A stretch of DNA of 64,000 nt, taken from NCBI GenBank assembly GCA_014549065.1, contig JACDOX010000024.1, forward strand, positions 5,489,577 to 5,553,576, in the 5' to 3' direction. Position numbers and translations under genes: made by a program. The notes under the pieces are model-generated. The model was not told the origin of the DNA and ran no database searches. It was given only the letters and a program-made list of their open reading frames with translations. The stretch is from Cardinalis cardinalis (lineage: Eukaryota; Chordata; Aves; Passeriformes; Cardinalidae). Below, piece after piece: positions 49,306 through 58,743 of the stretch (its first letter is position 1; every line of letters begins with the position of its first letter).

Positions 49306-50081
49306 AAGACACGGTATTTAAAGACCACAAGGCAGTGCAGGAAAAGAGGCAAAGAGGTCATTTTCCCAATCCTCTTTCTTTATGTGAGACAGCTCCAGAT
49401 ATGATGTGACACTACAGTATAAGCTCACAGAGAGTGGTGACAAGCTCCATTTCTGTCTCTGTGTCTGGGAAGCTCTCTATACCCTGCCAGTCCCAAGGGA
49501 TTAAACTTCAATTACACCATATGCCTGGGCTTNGCTTCCCCTAAACAGCGTCAAGGACAAGGGCTGTGCAGCGAGCCTCATCGCGCTGTAACCCAGTCAC
49601 CTGGGATCACTCCTGTCACCTCATGGGCAACGTGGGAAAGTTCACACTGACAGGCTAAGCCGAGGGGCACTATCTGCGGGTGCCTCATCACCGCGGCACA
49701 GCTCTGCCTTGGCAACCTTCCCCGTGTGTGTGTTAGGAGCTTGGCTCCTAACCTTGGGCTGGCCCGGGCGGCTTGGGTCACAGGAATGGCACGCTGCAAG
49801 GGGAAGGTGGCGGGGNGGTGGAAATAGCAGGGGCTTCTACTGAAAATATTAACCCGTCTATTTGAAAAGCGATGGCTGCCTTTGAAATCTCTCCTTATGC
49901 ATCTACACTCAGCCCCGGGCGGGCAGCGTGCGCCGGGGCTGTGAGGGGTGGGCTGGGGAAGGGCTCCCTGCGCCTTTGTGCTCCGGCCGGGCCNCCGGGG
50001 CTCAGCAGCGGGGCCGGGGCCGCCCCGAGACGCCGCTCCCGAGCTCACGGCAGCTCGGGGGAGGGCGCAAAGTTGGGNTGT

Positions 50082-50164
50082 CCTTTTTTTTCGCTTGTTT
50101 GGGGTTTTTTGGGGTTTGGTTTGGTTTGGTTTTTCTTTGTTTGTTTGTTTTAATTTTTTTTTTC
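50082..50164. repeat. T-rich low-complexity tract with G runs
   Basis: Ts are interspersed with G4, G4 and several G2 tracts (ggggttttttggggtttgg and on), then TTTG repeats and T-runs. It sits about 150-230 bases upstream of the MYF6 TATA box. Confidence 0.85.
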
Positions 50165-50313
50165 CTAATTGGTCTCCCACCTCTCGTGTCCCCCCTCCCC
50201 CATCTAAATAGGAGATGTTCTTCTCAGGACAGCGCCCAGGAGACTGACTGGAATCAGTTTTGGAGGGTGATACACCGCGACAGCTAAAAGTTGGATAGGG
50301 TTTCAGCAGCTCC

Positions 50314-50321
50314 TATATAAA
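50314..50321 (+). promoter_or_regulatory. MYF6: MYF6 TATA box
   Basis: TATATAAA lies 117 bases upstream of the MYF6 start codon. It implies a transcription start near 50343-50347 and a 5' UTR of roughly 85 bases. A CTAAATAG element (a short, imperfect MEF2-like sequence) lies about 100 bases upstream, near 50204. Confidence 0.85.
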
Positions 50322-50430
50322 GCAGGGGGGACTTATGTCACTGCACTAATTAAATTCCATCTGGGTTGTTCCTCGGGGTGTTTTTGAGATTGCCACCCAA
50401 CTCAAGCAGGCAGAGAGGCCCAGGGACAGC

Positions 50431-50946
50431 ATGATGGACCTTTTTGAAACTGGCTCCTATTTCTTCTACTTGGATGGGGAGAATGGAGCCCTGCAGCAGC
50501 TGGAGATGGCTGAGGGATCCCCGCTGTACCCAGGCAGCGACGGCACCTTGTCTCCATGTCAGGACCAAATGCAGCCAGAAGCCGGCAGTGACAGCAGCGG
50601 AGAGGAGCATGTGCTGGCACCCCCGGGACTACAACCCCCTCACTTCCCCGGCCAGTGTTTGATCTGGGCTTGTAAAACTTGCAAGAGAAAGTCAGCCCCC
50701 ACGGACAGACGGAAAGCAGCCACCCTGCGGGAGAGGAGAAGGCTGAAGAAGATCAACGAAGCCTTCGAGGCTCTGAAAAGGCGGACTGTGGCCAACCCCA
50801 ACCAGAGGCTGCCCAAGGTGGAGATACTGAGGAGCGCCATCAGCTACATCGAGAGGCTGCAGGACCTCTTGCACAGGCTGGATCAGCAGGAGAAAATGCA
50901 GGAGATCGGGGGGGACCCCTTCAGCTTCAGCCCCAAGCAGGGAAAT
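50431..50946 (+). CDS. MYF6: MYF6 exon 1
   Basis: 172 codons ending SFSPKQGN at the donor gtaagc, phase 0. It encodes the activation domain, H/C motif and entire bHLH. Confidence 0.97.
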
Positions 50947-51557
50947 GTAAGCACTGCCGCTGGGCCCCTCCGCCGCCACGGCAGCGCCGCCGCGCCCGTC
51001 CCCTCCCTCCTCCTCCTCCTCCTCGGCAGGGCCGCGGCGGGCCGGGAGGGCGGGCGGGCGCTCCCCGGGGAACCTGCCAGCCCTCGGGGCTGCCGAGCTC
51101 CGCCGGCCCGGGGAGCCGCGGCAGCCCCGCTAACACCCGTCCTCTCCCCGTGTCTCCCCGCTCCCGCCTGTGTGCCGCAGATCCCCAGCTCGGACTTCCT
51201 GAGCACCTGCAGCTCCGACTGGCAAAGCGTTTCTGAGCATTCCCGAGCCCTAGGAGTCAGCCCCAAAGAAGGTAACNCGCCCCGCGGGCCCCGCTCGGCC
51301 CCCGGGCCCGATTCCCGAGCCCCGACGGCCGCGGTCCCAGCGGTCCCGCTCCCACGCTCCCTCCTGTGCCCGGGCTCTCCGCAGCCCCCGGCATGGAGGA
51401 GCGGTCTGCTCTTTAATGCCTTTTCTCTCGTTGAGCAGGAGTCTCCGCTGTCGAGTCGTCGGCCTCCAGCAGCCTTCGCTGCCTCTCCTCAATAGTGGAC
51501 AGTATTTCTTCCGACGACCCCAAACTGCCCAGCGCGGAGGAAGCGGTGGACAAATAA
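50431..51557 (+). CDS. MYF6: MYF6 (MRF4, herculin), myogenic bHLH factor, 3 exons
   Basis: Nuclear bHLH factor that dimerises with E-proteins, binds CANNTG E-boxes and drives muscle determination and differentiation. Exons 50431-50946, 51181-51271 and 51439-51557 give 241 residues, normal for MYF6. Visible: an N-terminal acidic activation region (MMDLFETGSYFFYLDGENG); the H/C motif with Trp79 in WACKTCKRK; the basic region RRKAATLRERRRLKK (residues 93-107) with the myogenic Ala97-Thr98 and Lys107; an HLH to about residue 145; and a C-terminal LRCLSSIVDSISS helix and EEAVDK end. The first ATG (50431) and second (50434) both have A at -3; the second also has G at +4. It has the same orientation as MYF5, 6.7 kb downstream. 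Introns are only 234 and 167 bases. Confidence 0.97.
51181..51271 (+). CDS. MYF6: MYF6 exon 2
   Basis: The acceptor is tgtgccgcag and the donor gtaac, with an N five bases after the exon end. It encodes IPSSDFLSTCSSDWQSVSEH and on to SPKE, plus one base of Gly. Confidence 0.95.
51439..51557 (+). CDS. MYF6: MYF6 exon 3
   Basis: The acceptor is gttgagcag. After the split Gly it encodes VSAVESSASSSLRCLSSIVD and then a Ser/Asp-rich segment to EEAVDK, with stop TAA at 51555-51557. Confidence 0.95.
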
Positions 51558-52068
51558 ACCGGCTTTTGTGGTAGTATATTTAACGGAGATGGCGCCTCCA
51601 CCCTGTCTCCTCCAAACTGAGTAACGAAGAAAATTCACACAGTGGAAAGCCCAAGCAGGGCCCTTTTAAAGATCGAATCAAGGTACACCTACCCCAAAGA
51701 AAATGGCTCCCACCACTGACTCCAGACAGACAGACTTCTCCCTTGCCTTTTTTCCCCCCGAGTTTTGTTTTCTTTAAATTGTGTTGCATAAAACACCCTT
51801 CCTTTTTTTTTTAATTTTTATTTTAAATTTTAAGATACTTACCTGTGTACCGGTGATCCGCTTTGTCTGAGACTCACCGGGAAGTTCATTCCTGTCTGAG
51901 TGAAGCCCTTGGTTGTATTGCGTGTGAGTCATATTTAAAGAGTTCCCGCCTCATTTCGTTCCTGTAAATAATTTCAGTACTGTCTTTTCTTTTGTAAACA
52001 TAACATATATATTTAAATGGTGGAACGTGATATTGTATATAAGAACAGATGGATTCCTTGGATTGTAA

Positions 52069-52074
52069 AATAAA
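52069..52074 (+). terminator. MYF6: MYF6 polyadenylation signal AATAAA
   Basis: AATAAA lies 512 bases after the stop codon and is followed within 25 bases by a GT/T-rich stretch (ctttgtgttacagtgttttc). It implies a 3' UTR of about 0.53 kb, rich in A/T, in contrast with the GC-rich coding region. Confidence 0.9.
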
Positions 52075-53046
52075 GCTCTTTGTGTTACAGTGTTTTCCTC
52101 CCGTCCCCTTAATTTCATAAAATAACCCGATCCCGGAGTTCAAACGTGCCGCTGACTTCAGTGAATGAAGGCCTGAAGAGTCAGACCCGCGTAGGAGAAG
52201 CACGACCCGTGTGACTGGAGGCAGGACACGGGACAGATTTTTCTTTCGTTTACTCCTGCAAGGTTTCCCCTTTGGGGCCGCAGCCGCGGTGTGAATCACC
52301 CGTGTCTCCGTGGGCTCCCGGGGAAGCCGGGCGGGCACGGGTGGGTGCACGGAGAGGACCCGCCGCCTCTCCGGCCGTCCGCAGCGCTGCGCGGCCCCGT
52401 TCCCCGCCGTGCTTGCGGAACGCACGTCCCCCTGGAAAGCGATATTGCTCCCCTAAAATGCCCAACAGTGCCGCTCGAGTACCTTGCCAGGCAAAGATGC
52501 TTCGCTTGCCCTGCACGTGAAAGGTGAGGTTAGAAAAGGGGCATGANAGAAGACACCCCCGCCCGTCGTCCTCCCCACTCACTCCCCCGACCTCCTGCCC
52601 CGGTCTTGGAGCTGGGAGAAGCTCAGTCCGTCTCACCTTCTCCTCTCGGCACCGAGGACTTGAACGCAGGGCTTGTCTGCGGCAAAATTGACGGGCCTGC
52701 TGCACTAATGGGGCAGCAACTGGCTGTGACAGGAGTCCGGTCCCTCTGGGGCTGGAGGGAGCTGTAGTTTCTTCCCAGGAAAGGTAACTCCCCTTGACTT
52801 CCTTGAGCCTGAGGGAGAAGGGAATGGGGTCCTTCAGGGANGAAAGAGTTAAGCGACCGAAAGGGTTTGGGATGGGGGGGGGTGGGGGTAACAGCATATG
52901 AAGCCTTTCACTCAGTGATGTAAAAAAACGCACAGCCTCTCTGAGGATGGTGAAACGGAGCTGCTCACAGTCAGAGCGTTACGGTTTGTAAAAGGTTGTA
53001 CCCCGGGAAGGGGCGACCACCAGGGATCAGCGCATTCTGCCCCTGG

Positions 53047-53060
53047 CACACACACACACA
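53047..53060. repeat. (CA)7 microsatellite
   Basis: Seven CA units in the MYF6-MYF5 intergenic region. Confidence 0.9.
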
Positions 53061-53362
53061 GGGCTCGCCGGACAGCCTGCACAAGTAAACAGAGGACACT
53101 TCAACTCTACCCGCATGCGGTCTCCTCGCCAACTTTAGCCCTTGATTTATTCTTTGTTTCTGTTTTTTGAAAGGTCACAGTCGCGTTTCGGGAAGGTGTC
53201 CCCCTTCCTGGCCATCTGGGGCACGGGTACACCCGTCCGNAGTGGAAGCTCTGGGTAGAGCCTGCCCCGAGAGCTGGCACTCCATCCAACCGGCCTTGCC
53301 TTCCGACCCCGTCTCTGCGCCGCCGTGGCCAGTCGGGTCTTTAAACCAGTCACGTACTACCT

Positions 53363-53406
53363 CTAATTGCTCTCTAACGAGATACTCCCTTACAAAGACT
53401 AATTGC
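53363..53406. promoter_or_regulatory. Paired CTAATTGC homeodomain-type sites
   Basis: Two identical 8-mers, CTAATTGC, lie at 53363-53370 and 53399-53406, 36 bases apart, in an AT islet inside GC-rich DNA. TAATTG is a homeodomain core. Function is inferred only. Confidence 0.35.
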
Positions 53407-54383
53407 GGCAGGACAGTGTGGTGGGCACAGCGATGCAACAATTTCCCNGTGTTTTTTCCTCCTCTCAAATTAAACCCCCTTGCCTCGGGGAACCCTCGGA
53501 CTCTTCAGAAAGCGGCGGGTCGGGGAGTGCGGGGCCCTGCGTGCCACCTCTGCCACCTGGCACGGGAGAGGAGACGCTGCAGCTCGCTTCTATGGCGAAG
53601 GCACTTGCCCAGTAAGAGAGTATTTCAGATCGGGCTAGCAGCTCTTCCTTCCTAATTTGTTTCAACGCCGCCGAGTCGGCGGGAAGGGCTACACACAGTT
53701 CACACGGCGATCCGAGCCCTGCGGGACCTGCTGCCCGCATCAGGGCAGGAGCCGTGCTGAGCCACCCCTCAAAGCCACAGTGTCGCGCCCACATCGGGGC
53801 AGCCGACTGCCAGGTTTACCTGCAGCCGGGCAATCACCCCAGCAAGCCGCCCGGCAGGACCCCCACGGCAGCGGCTCCTCCAGCAGCAGGGTAACTTGAG
53901 CGATTGTTTGGAGTAAGTTTGCCTAAAGGAGAGTTTTTTCATTAAATAAAGAAAATACCTCCCGAAGAGACTCTCCGTGACCCCCGCGGCTGCAGCTGAC
54001 ATGCCGGGCTTCCCAGTGAAGGTCGTCAGTGTGTTTGCAATTAAAATGTTTGTGTTAGATATTAATAACGATAATCTTTACTTAAGTCCCCAGCCAAAGC
54101 AAACAGAGCCCTGGAATCACAAAATCAAAGGGCAATAACTGGGTAAAGACAAGAGGTTTGTGATTTAATGAAGTCGTTTTCCGGAGGGACCACGCACAAA
54201 GTTATCGAAGTTTTTAGGCAAATGCAAGTGGCCCTGCCGCTCCCTCCTCCCCTCTGCGGGCTGGAAATCCCATGCTCAACACAACCTCCCTGGCCTCTAC
54301 CTGCTCCGCTCCCCTGGGAACCAACCACCTGCTCGCTCCCTCAGGAGCGGCGGGATGCGGGGCTCCGCCGGTCCGCGGTGCGG

Positions 54384-54446
54384 GGTGCCCGGCCCGAGGT
54401 GCCCGGCCCGAGGTGCCCGGCCCGAGGTGCCCGGCCCGAGGTGCCT
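54384..54446. repeat. 14-bp GC-rich minisatellite, four copies plus a partial
   Basis: The unit GGTGCCCGGCCCGA is repeated at 54384, 54398, 54412 and 54426, essentially without change, followed by a partial fifth copy (ggtgcc). It is nearly pure GC. Confidence 0.92.
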
Positions 54447-54597
54447 GCGGGGCCGAGAACGGTGGGAGGAAGGCGGGGGAAGGGGGGAATGGGGTGCCTG
54501 TCTGCAGGGCTGCCGGGTTGACACCGCTTTACTCTGAAGTGACGCGACTGAGGGTTTACAGCCTTGATTTTAGTTTGAGGTTTGGTTTAGTATGTTT

Positions 54598-54705
54598 GTT
54601 GGGTTTTTTTTTTTTTCCCCCTTTTTTTCCTTTTTTTTTTCCCCAGGCATGGCTCCTGGTTTTCTATTTTTCGTTGGGGTTTTTTGGTTGATTGGTTTTG
54701 GCTTT
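54598..54705. repeat. T- and C-homopolymer low-complexity tract
   Basis: Long T-runs alternate with C-runs, then a ttggggttttttgg segment similar to the tract upstream of MYF6 at 50097-50112. Confidence 0.8.
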
Positions 54706-55059
54706 TTATATTGTGCATCTTTATTTTCCTCGGTGAAACCGCCTGCAATCCAGGGAGGGAAGCGGACAGTCAGCAGAAGGCTTAATTCATTCTCTGAACT
54801 CGGAGTCAAGGCGGTCAAACGGCGACACAGCAACTATTTCCACGGGAAAATTCCTGCGTNGACCACTGCTGCTTTGTGGACCCCGCACGACTTTTCTACA
54901 GTTTCCGTCTTTCTGTGGAGAACGAGCTAGGCATGGGTGTAGGGGGCAGGGAGGGAGGAGGCTGAATAATTGAACCATGTGCTCGCTGGGACGCCCCTCC
55001 GATAGCAGGAACTAGCAACTTTTCCCAGTCTCAAGGCTGCTAAAAACCCCCTCGTGTCC

Positions 55060-55117
55060 CTTTGATCTCTCCTGGGAGTCCCGGGGAGCCATCAGAGGCC
55101 AATGCCTTCTTCAGCTG
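55060..55117. promoter_or_regulatory. Candidate enhancer: TCF/LEF site plus E-box
   Basis: CCTTTGATCT at 55059-55068 is the exact reverse complement of the optimal TCF/LEF motif AGATCAAAGG. An E-box CAGCTG lies 43 bases further on at 55112-55117. It is about 3.2 kb upstream of the MYF5 start. Wnt/TCF input to an upstream MYF5 enhancer is established in mouse; whether this is its equivalent is inference. Confidence 0.35.
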
Positions 55118-56325
55118 TCCTCTATACAGCTCCCTCTGGCAGGTACTAATGTGTTTACTTAGGTGCGCACGGTTCCCAGCGCTGGGGGGAACCAAACGTT
55201 TCTCGCACGGCTGGAAGCGTCCGGCCCCACCAGCCCGACTGGGAAACGATTTTGTTGTCGGGGCATCGCGGAGGAGATGCCCGTGCCTGCTCGCTGCGCT
55301 GGCAGCGCCCGCGGACGGCGGGAGCCGGGCGGAGCTGCTCAGTACCACGAAGTCAGGCGCTCTCGCCGCCCGGCACGGGCCCGCGGGNGCGCTCCGCGGA
55401 GCCGGCCGGGCACTGCGCAAAGGCGCTCGGAAGGCCGCGGCTGGGGGTGCGCTCGGGGGGACCGCAAACACCTCTCACCCCCTCAGTCCCGTGGCTTATG
55501 GTTTCGGCAGGATTTTCTTCTCTTAAATAGAAAGGCGTGGGACTTGGGAAAAGATGGCACGCACTGCAGAAGGTGCCCACGTTGGATGGAATCCCTCCAG
55601 GAATAGGTGCGGCACGGTGATTCCTGAGGAGTGGGGAGGGCTGAGGTGAGGAACACCATTTAAAGGGTTCCTGACATGTTCACCACTTTCTCTCTACCAG
55701 TCCATAGGAGCAGACAGCGTCAGATGCTAAGGCTGCTCCCGCTTTCCAGACTTGAGTTTCCCGAAACGCAGCACCATCCTCCCCCTTCCCCCACCCCGCC
55801 CTTCGCCAGCAGCCTCATTAGCCAGCCTTGCAGTGCGTGTTTTCTCCCCCCTTTCTTTAGTTCCACTCGCCTACTGCATTTTTGCAAATTTGTTTTGAGA
55901 TCACTTTACCAGAGGAGCCGGGGGCTCCTTAAGGGATACTAATTATTGAATTTTTTTTCTTCCTGAGTGACAGGCCCTTCCATGGTTTCTTCCATTTCCC
56001 AAAAAATATTCAAGGAAAAAGGAATGATTTTTTTTTTCCAGCTCTTCAAATACTTTTGGGGAAAAGCACGTTTCTTAACAGCCCCAGCTCCTCTGAGTTA
56101 AGAGTCAAATCTGCGAGCTAAAGCTGTGCATGCCAGGACAGCGGGACTGAGGGGCTTGGCGTTGTGCACCCGGAGATCTAGATCCTTGGGTTCTCTCCAA
56201 GCATGCACCAACCCAGAAGGTGATCGGAACTGCATCCGGCACTTTAAAGATCAAGTTTATTTGTGCACGAAGCATAAATATGTAAACAGGTCTATTTTAG
56301 CCAGCGCAAACGCAGTAAATGAAAT

Positions 56326-56363
56326 TGTGCGTGTGTGCTTGTGTATGTCTGTGTGTGTGCACG
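56326..56363. repeat. GT-rich degenerate microsatellite
   Basis: Interrupted GT/GC/TATG units (gtgcgtgtgtgcttgtgtat and on) about 1.9 kb upstream of MYF5. Confidence 0.75.
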
Positions 56364-57579
56364 CCACAGCCCAGTGAAGAGTTCAAGTTACTGCTGAGCA
56401 GAACCCCTCCTGACAGATGCTGTCTTAGGAAAACAGTAGGGAACTGTCCTGTTTCAGATGTGGCCAAACAAAATAGCAACCTGCACCTCAGTGCAGCAGA
56501 AACCTGAAATTCTGAGCTTTCCCATTTTGTAACTTTACTCCTTTATCAACTCCCTGCTTTTCATACAGTATTCATTTCAAAGGGGCTCCCCGTGTTTATG
56601 GCCCCAAATAAACCAAAGCAGTGCAGATGTAGCCTTCCCCAGCTTTTAGATAATTTTGCAGCCTTTCATAGGAAGAAGGGTGTGTGCATGGTTGCTTTTT
56701 AGGAAAAAAAATTAGCCTAAGCGTGGAAGTCCACCTCTGGGGGCTCGGGGGTGGTGGTGCAGGGAAACAAGGATGGGTTCCCTCCAGCCCCAGCACAGGC
56801 CGAGCTGCTTGCCTTTCCCCGCCTTGCCCGTGCGGATCGGAGAGCTTCCCGGCGGTGTGCGCTGCCACTGGGCATCTCTCTCAGGAGATACTTCCCTACT
56901 TCTCTTGATCAGCGTTTCCCGGAGACAAGCGGCTCGCTGTGCCACCGTATTACTCTTCCTGAAGAGAGGTTAACTGAAGGCGCCTTTTTCCTGGGCACAA
57001 AACCACCTCCGTAGCGTTTGAACCGCTGCTGGGTCATTTGCTCTGCGTTTGAGTTAGCCTAGGTCACATAATTTTATTCCCAGGTAGGGAAGGTTTCCTT
57101 TGCCTTCTCATAATATTTTCCTCAGCTACAAAAGCCACCTGGATGAAACCAAAGGATTCCTGCGCGTTAGCAAATGCCTGTTAAATGGCTTCATTACCAC
57201 TCTAATGACCCTTGCACCGCTCCNCTCGGCTACTGCTGCGGCTGGGGCTCCGCAAGGCTTTTGTCCCCTTGTGTAAAGTTACTTAGGGATTGCGGGGTTA
57301 GAAATTTTACACTTCCAGGAGGGGTTTGTTGCAGTGGCAGCTGGGACGCATCTGTAACGGTACAAGTTTGCCTGAAAGCAGAAAATTAGCAAGCCCAAGG
57401 CACTGCTTGACTGTTGTGTCCCTAGCAGCTCCAGGTCACAAGAGAAGGAGAAAGAATGGGAAGGGGATTTGTCTCGGAGCAAACACATACACTTTTCTTT
57501 TGTGAGTACCTTTCCTTGTGATCCGATCCGGCAGCACTAAAATCTGGTTTCCCTCCTCCTCGTCTCTCTTGGCCACAAG

Positions 57580-57708
57580 CAGCTGCGCATTGCTGTCAAT
57601 CTGTAAATTTGAGCGGTTGGTGGCACAATTTTAATTACTGGAGAAAGCTCTCCTCGAGATAAATAAACACATCTTATGTTTAAGAAGAAGGTTATAATTT
57701 TTCAGGTT
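57580..57708. promoter_or_regulatory. MYF5: Candidate MYF5 upstream element: E-box, PBX/MEIS-like, TAATTA, MEF3-like
   Basis: Within 130 bases lie CAGCTG (57580-57585), CTGTCAATCT (57593-57602; 9 of 10 to the reverse complement of the PBX/MEIS composite TGATTGACAG), TAATTA (57632-57637) and TCAGGTTAG (57702-57710; 7 of 9 to the SIX/MEF3 site TCAGGTTTC). The cluster ends about 400 bases upstream of the MYF5 TATA box. The sites are seen; binding is inferred. Confidence 0.4.
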
Positions 57709-58106
57709 AGACCTGGATTACGGGATGTGGGAAATTAAGATGTGCAAGTCGACACTATAGGTGTCCCTCCCGAGGAAATGTGTGCTGGGAAACGGGAGAT
57801 GTGCACACCGAGACGAGGAAGGGCTTTGTAGGAGCCATTGACAAGTGGTTCGTGCGCGTCCACTGCCCCTCTTTCCATACCAAACTGCAAATTCACAGAC
57901 TTGGTCGGAAATTCGGAGATGTCGCAACCAGTTCTTGGGAGGTCGTTCATTAGAAAAGTGCCCATCTCTCGGCGCTCCAAAGGAGCGGTGCGGAGCAAAT
58001 TGTCTCCTGGGGACTGGAGGGGGCTTGCCCAGACAGCTCCCGGCAGGGGCTGTGGTGGGATATGCTAATAAAGACGGGCCTCTGCGGACCAGCCTCCCTT
58101 TCCATG

Positions 58107-58115
58107 TATATATAA
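58107..58115 (+). promoter_or_regulatory. MYF5: MYF5 TATA box
   Basis: TATATATAA, followed by ggg, lies about 122 bases upstream of the start codon and predicts initiation near 58138-58145. An E-box CACTTG sits at 58140-58145, right at the predicted start. Confidence 0.87.
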
Positions 58116-58236
58116 GGGCCCCCCGCATCAGCCGAAGGACACTTGGTCTCGGGTCCCTAATTACGGAGGAAATTGCCCCAGCGCGCTGCGGAGCCTCTCC
58201 GAGAGCCGGTCCCATACTGACGCCTCCGCAGCAAGG

Positions 58237-58743
58237 ATGGAGGTGATGGACAGCTGCAAGTTCTCCCCGTCCGAGCTCTTCTATGACAGCTCCTGTCTCT
58301 CCTCCCCGGAGGGCGAGTTCCCCGAGGATTTTGAGCCCAGGGATCTGCCTCCTTTCAGCGCCCACGAGCCCCCCGAGCCCGCCTGCTCCGAGGAAGAGGA
58401 GCATGTCCGAGCTCCCACTGGCCACCACCAAGCTGGTCACTGCCTCATGTGGGCTTGCAAAGCCTGCAAAAGAAAATCCACCACAATGGACCGGCGGAAG
58501 GCAGCCACCATGAGGGAGAGGAGGAGGCTGAAGAAAGTGAACCAGGCTTTTGAGACTCTGAAGAGATGCACCACCGCCAACCCCAACCAAAGACTTCCCA
58601 AAGTAGAGATCCTACGGAACGCCATCAGATACATCGAGAGCCTCCAGGAGCTCTTGAGGGAACAGGTAGAGAACTACTATCACCTGCCGGGACAGAGTTG
58701 CTCCGAACCGACCAGCCCTACTTCCAGCTGCTCCGATGGGATG
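58237..58743 (+). CDS. MYF5: MYF5 exon 1
   Basis: 169 codons ending SPTSSCSDGM at the donor gtaaga, phase 0. It contains the acidic N-terminus, H/C motif and bHLH. Confidence 0.97.

Larger units (their letters stand above)
28850..49560. other. AT-rich gene-free stretch between PTPRQ and MYF6
   Basis: About 20.7 kb with no recognisable coding exon, tRNA or rRNA. It contains the likely PTPRQ 3' UTR at its left edge, one minus-strand CR1 piece near 39352-39480, AT repeats at 31659 and 42291, an assembly gap at 48377-48491, and alternating purine-pyrimidine sequence at 49184-49305. The ORFs here are short and lack family motifs. In mammals the equivalent interval and PTPRQ introns carry distant MYF5/MYF6 enhancers. 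I cannot place those enhancers here from the sequence alone. Confidence 0.6.
49560..51560. promoter_or_regulatory. CpG-rich island over MYF6 promoter and gene
   Basis: Base composition changes abruptly from AT-rich to GC- and CpG-rich at about 49560. CpGs are frequent through the upstream region (for example 49910-50050) and all of MYF6, notably intron 1 (50947-51180). This marks a typical developmental-gene CpG island. An E-box CACCTG lies at 49598-49603. Confidence 0.75.
52095..57570. other. MYF6-MYF5 intergenic region
   Basis: About 5.5 kb with no recognisable gene. CpG-rich patches (about 52250-52640, 53150-53900, 54180-54530, 55180-55480, 56700-56990) alternate with AT-rich islets. In mouse the corresponding interval holds early MYF5 enhancers (family knowledge). 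Candidate sites seen here are described separately. Long ORFs in the GC patches lack family features and are attributed to low stop-codon density. Confidence 0.6.

Noticed and set aside
49578..50180. 200-codon minus-strand ORF upstream of MYF6
   Set aside because: It begins in a T-rich low-complexity tract read as Lys/Pro/Thr repeats and continues through CpG-island DNA; no domain.
50679..51236. 185-codon + strand ORF overlapping MYF6
   Set aside because: Second reading frame of MYF6 exon 1 and intron 1; it is a shadow.
53015..53022. Gli-like site GACCACCA
   Set aside because: It departs from the GACCACCCA consensus and stands alone; too weak to claim.
57718..58590. 290-codon minus-strand ORF over the MYF5 promoter and exon 1
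   Set aside because: It is antisense to a certain gene, arises from low stop density in GC-rich DNA, and shows no recognisable domain.
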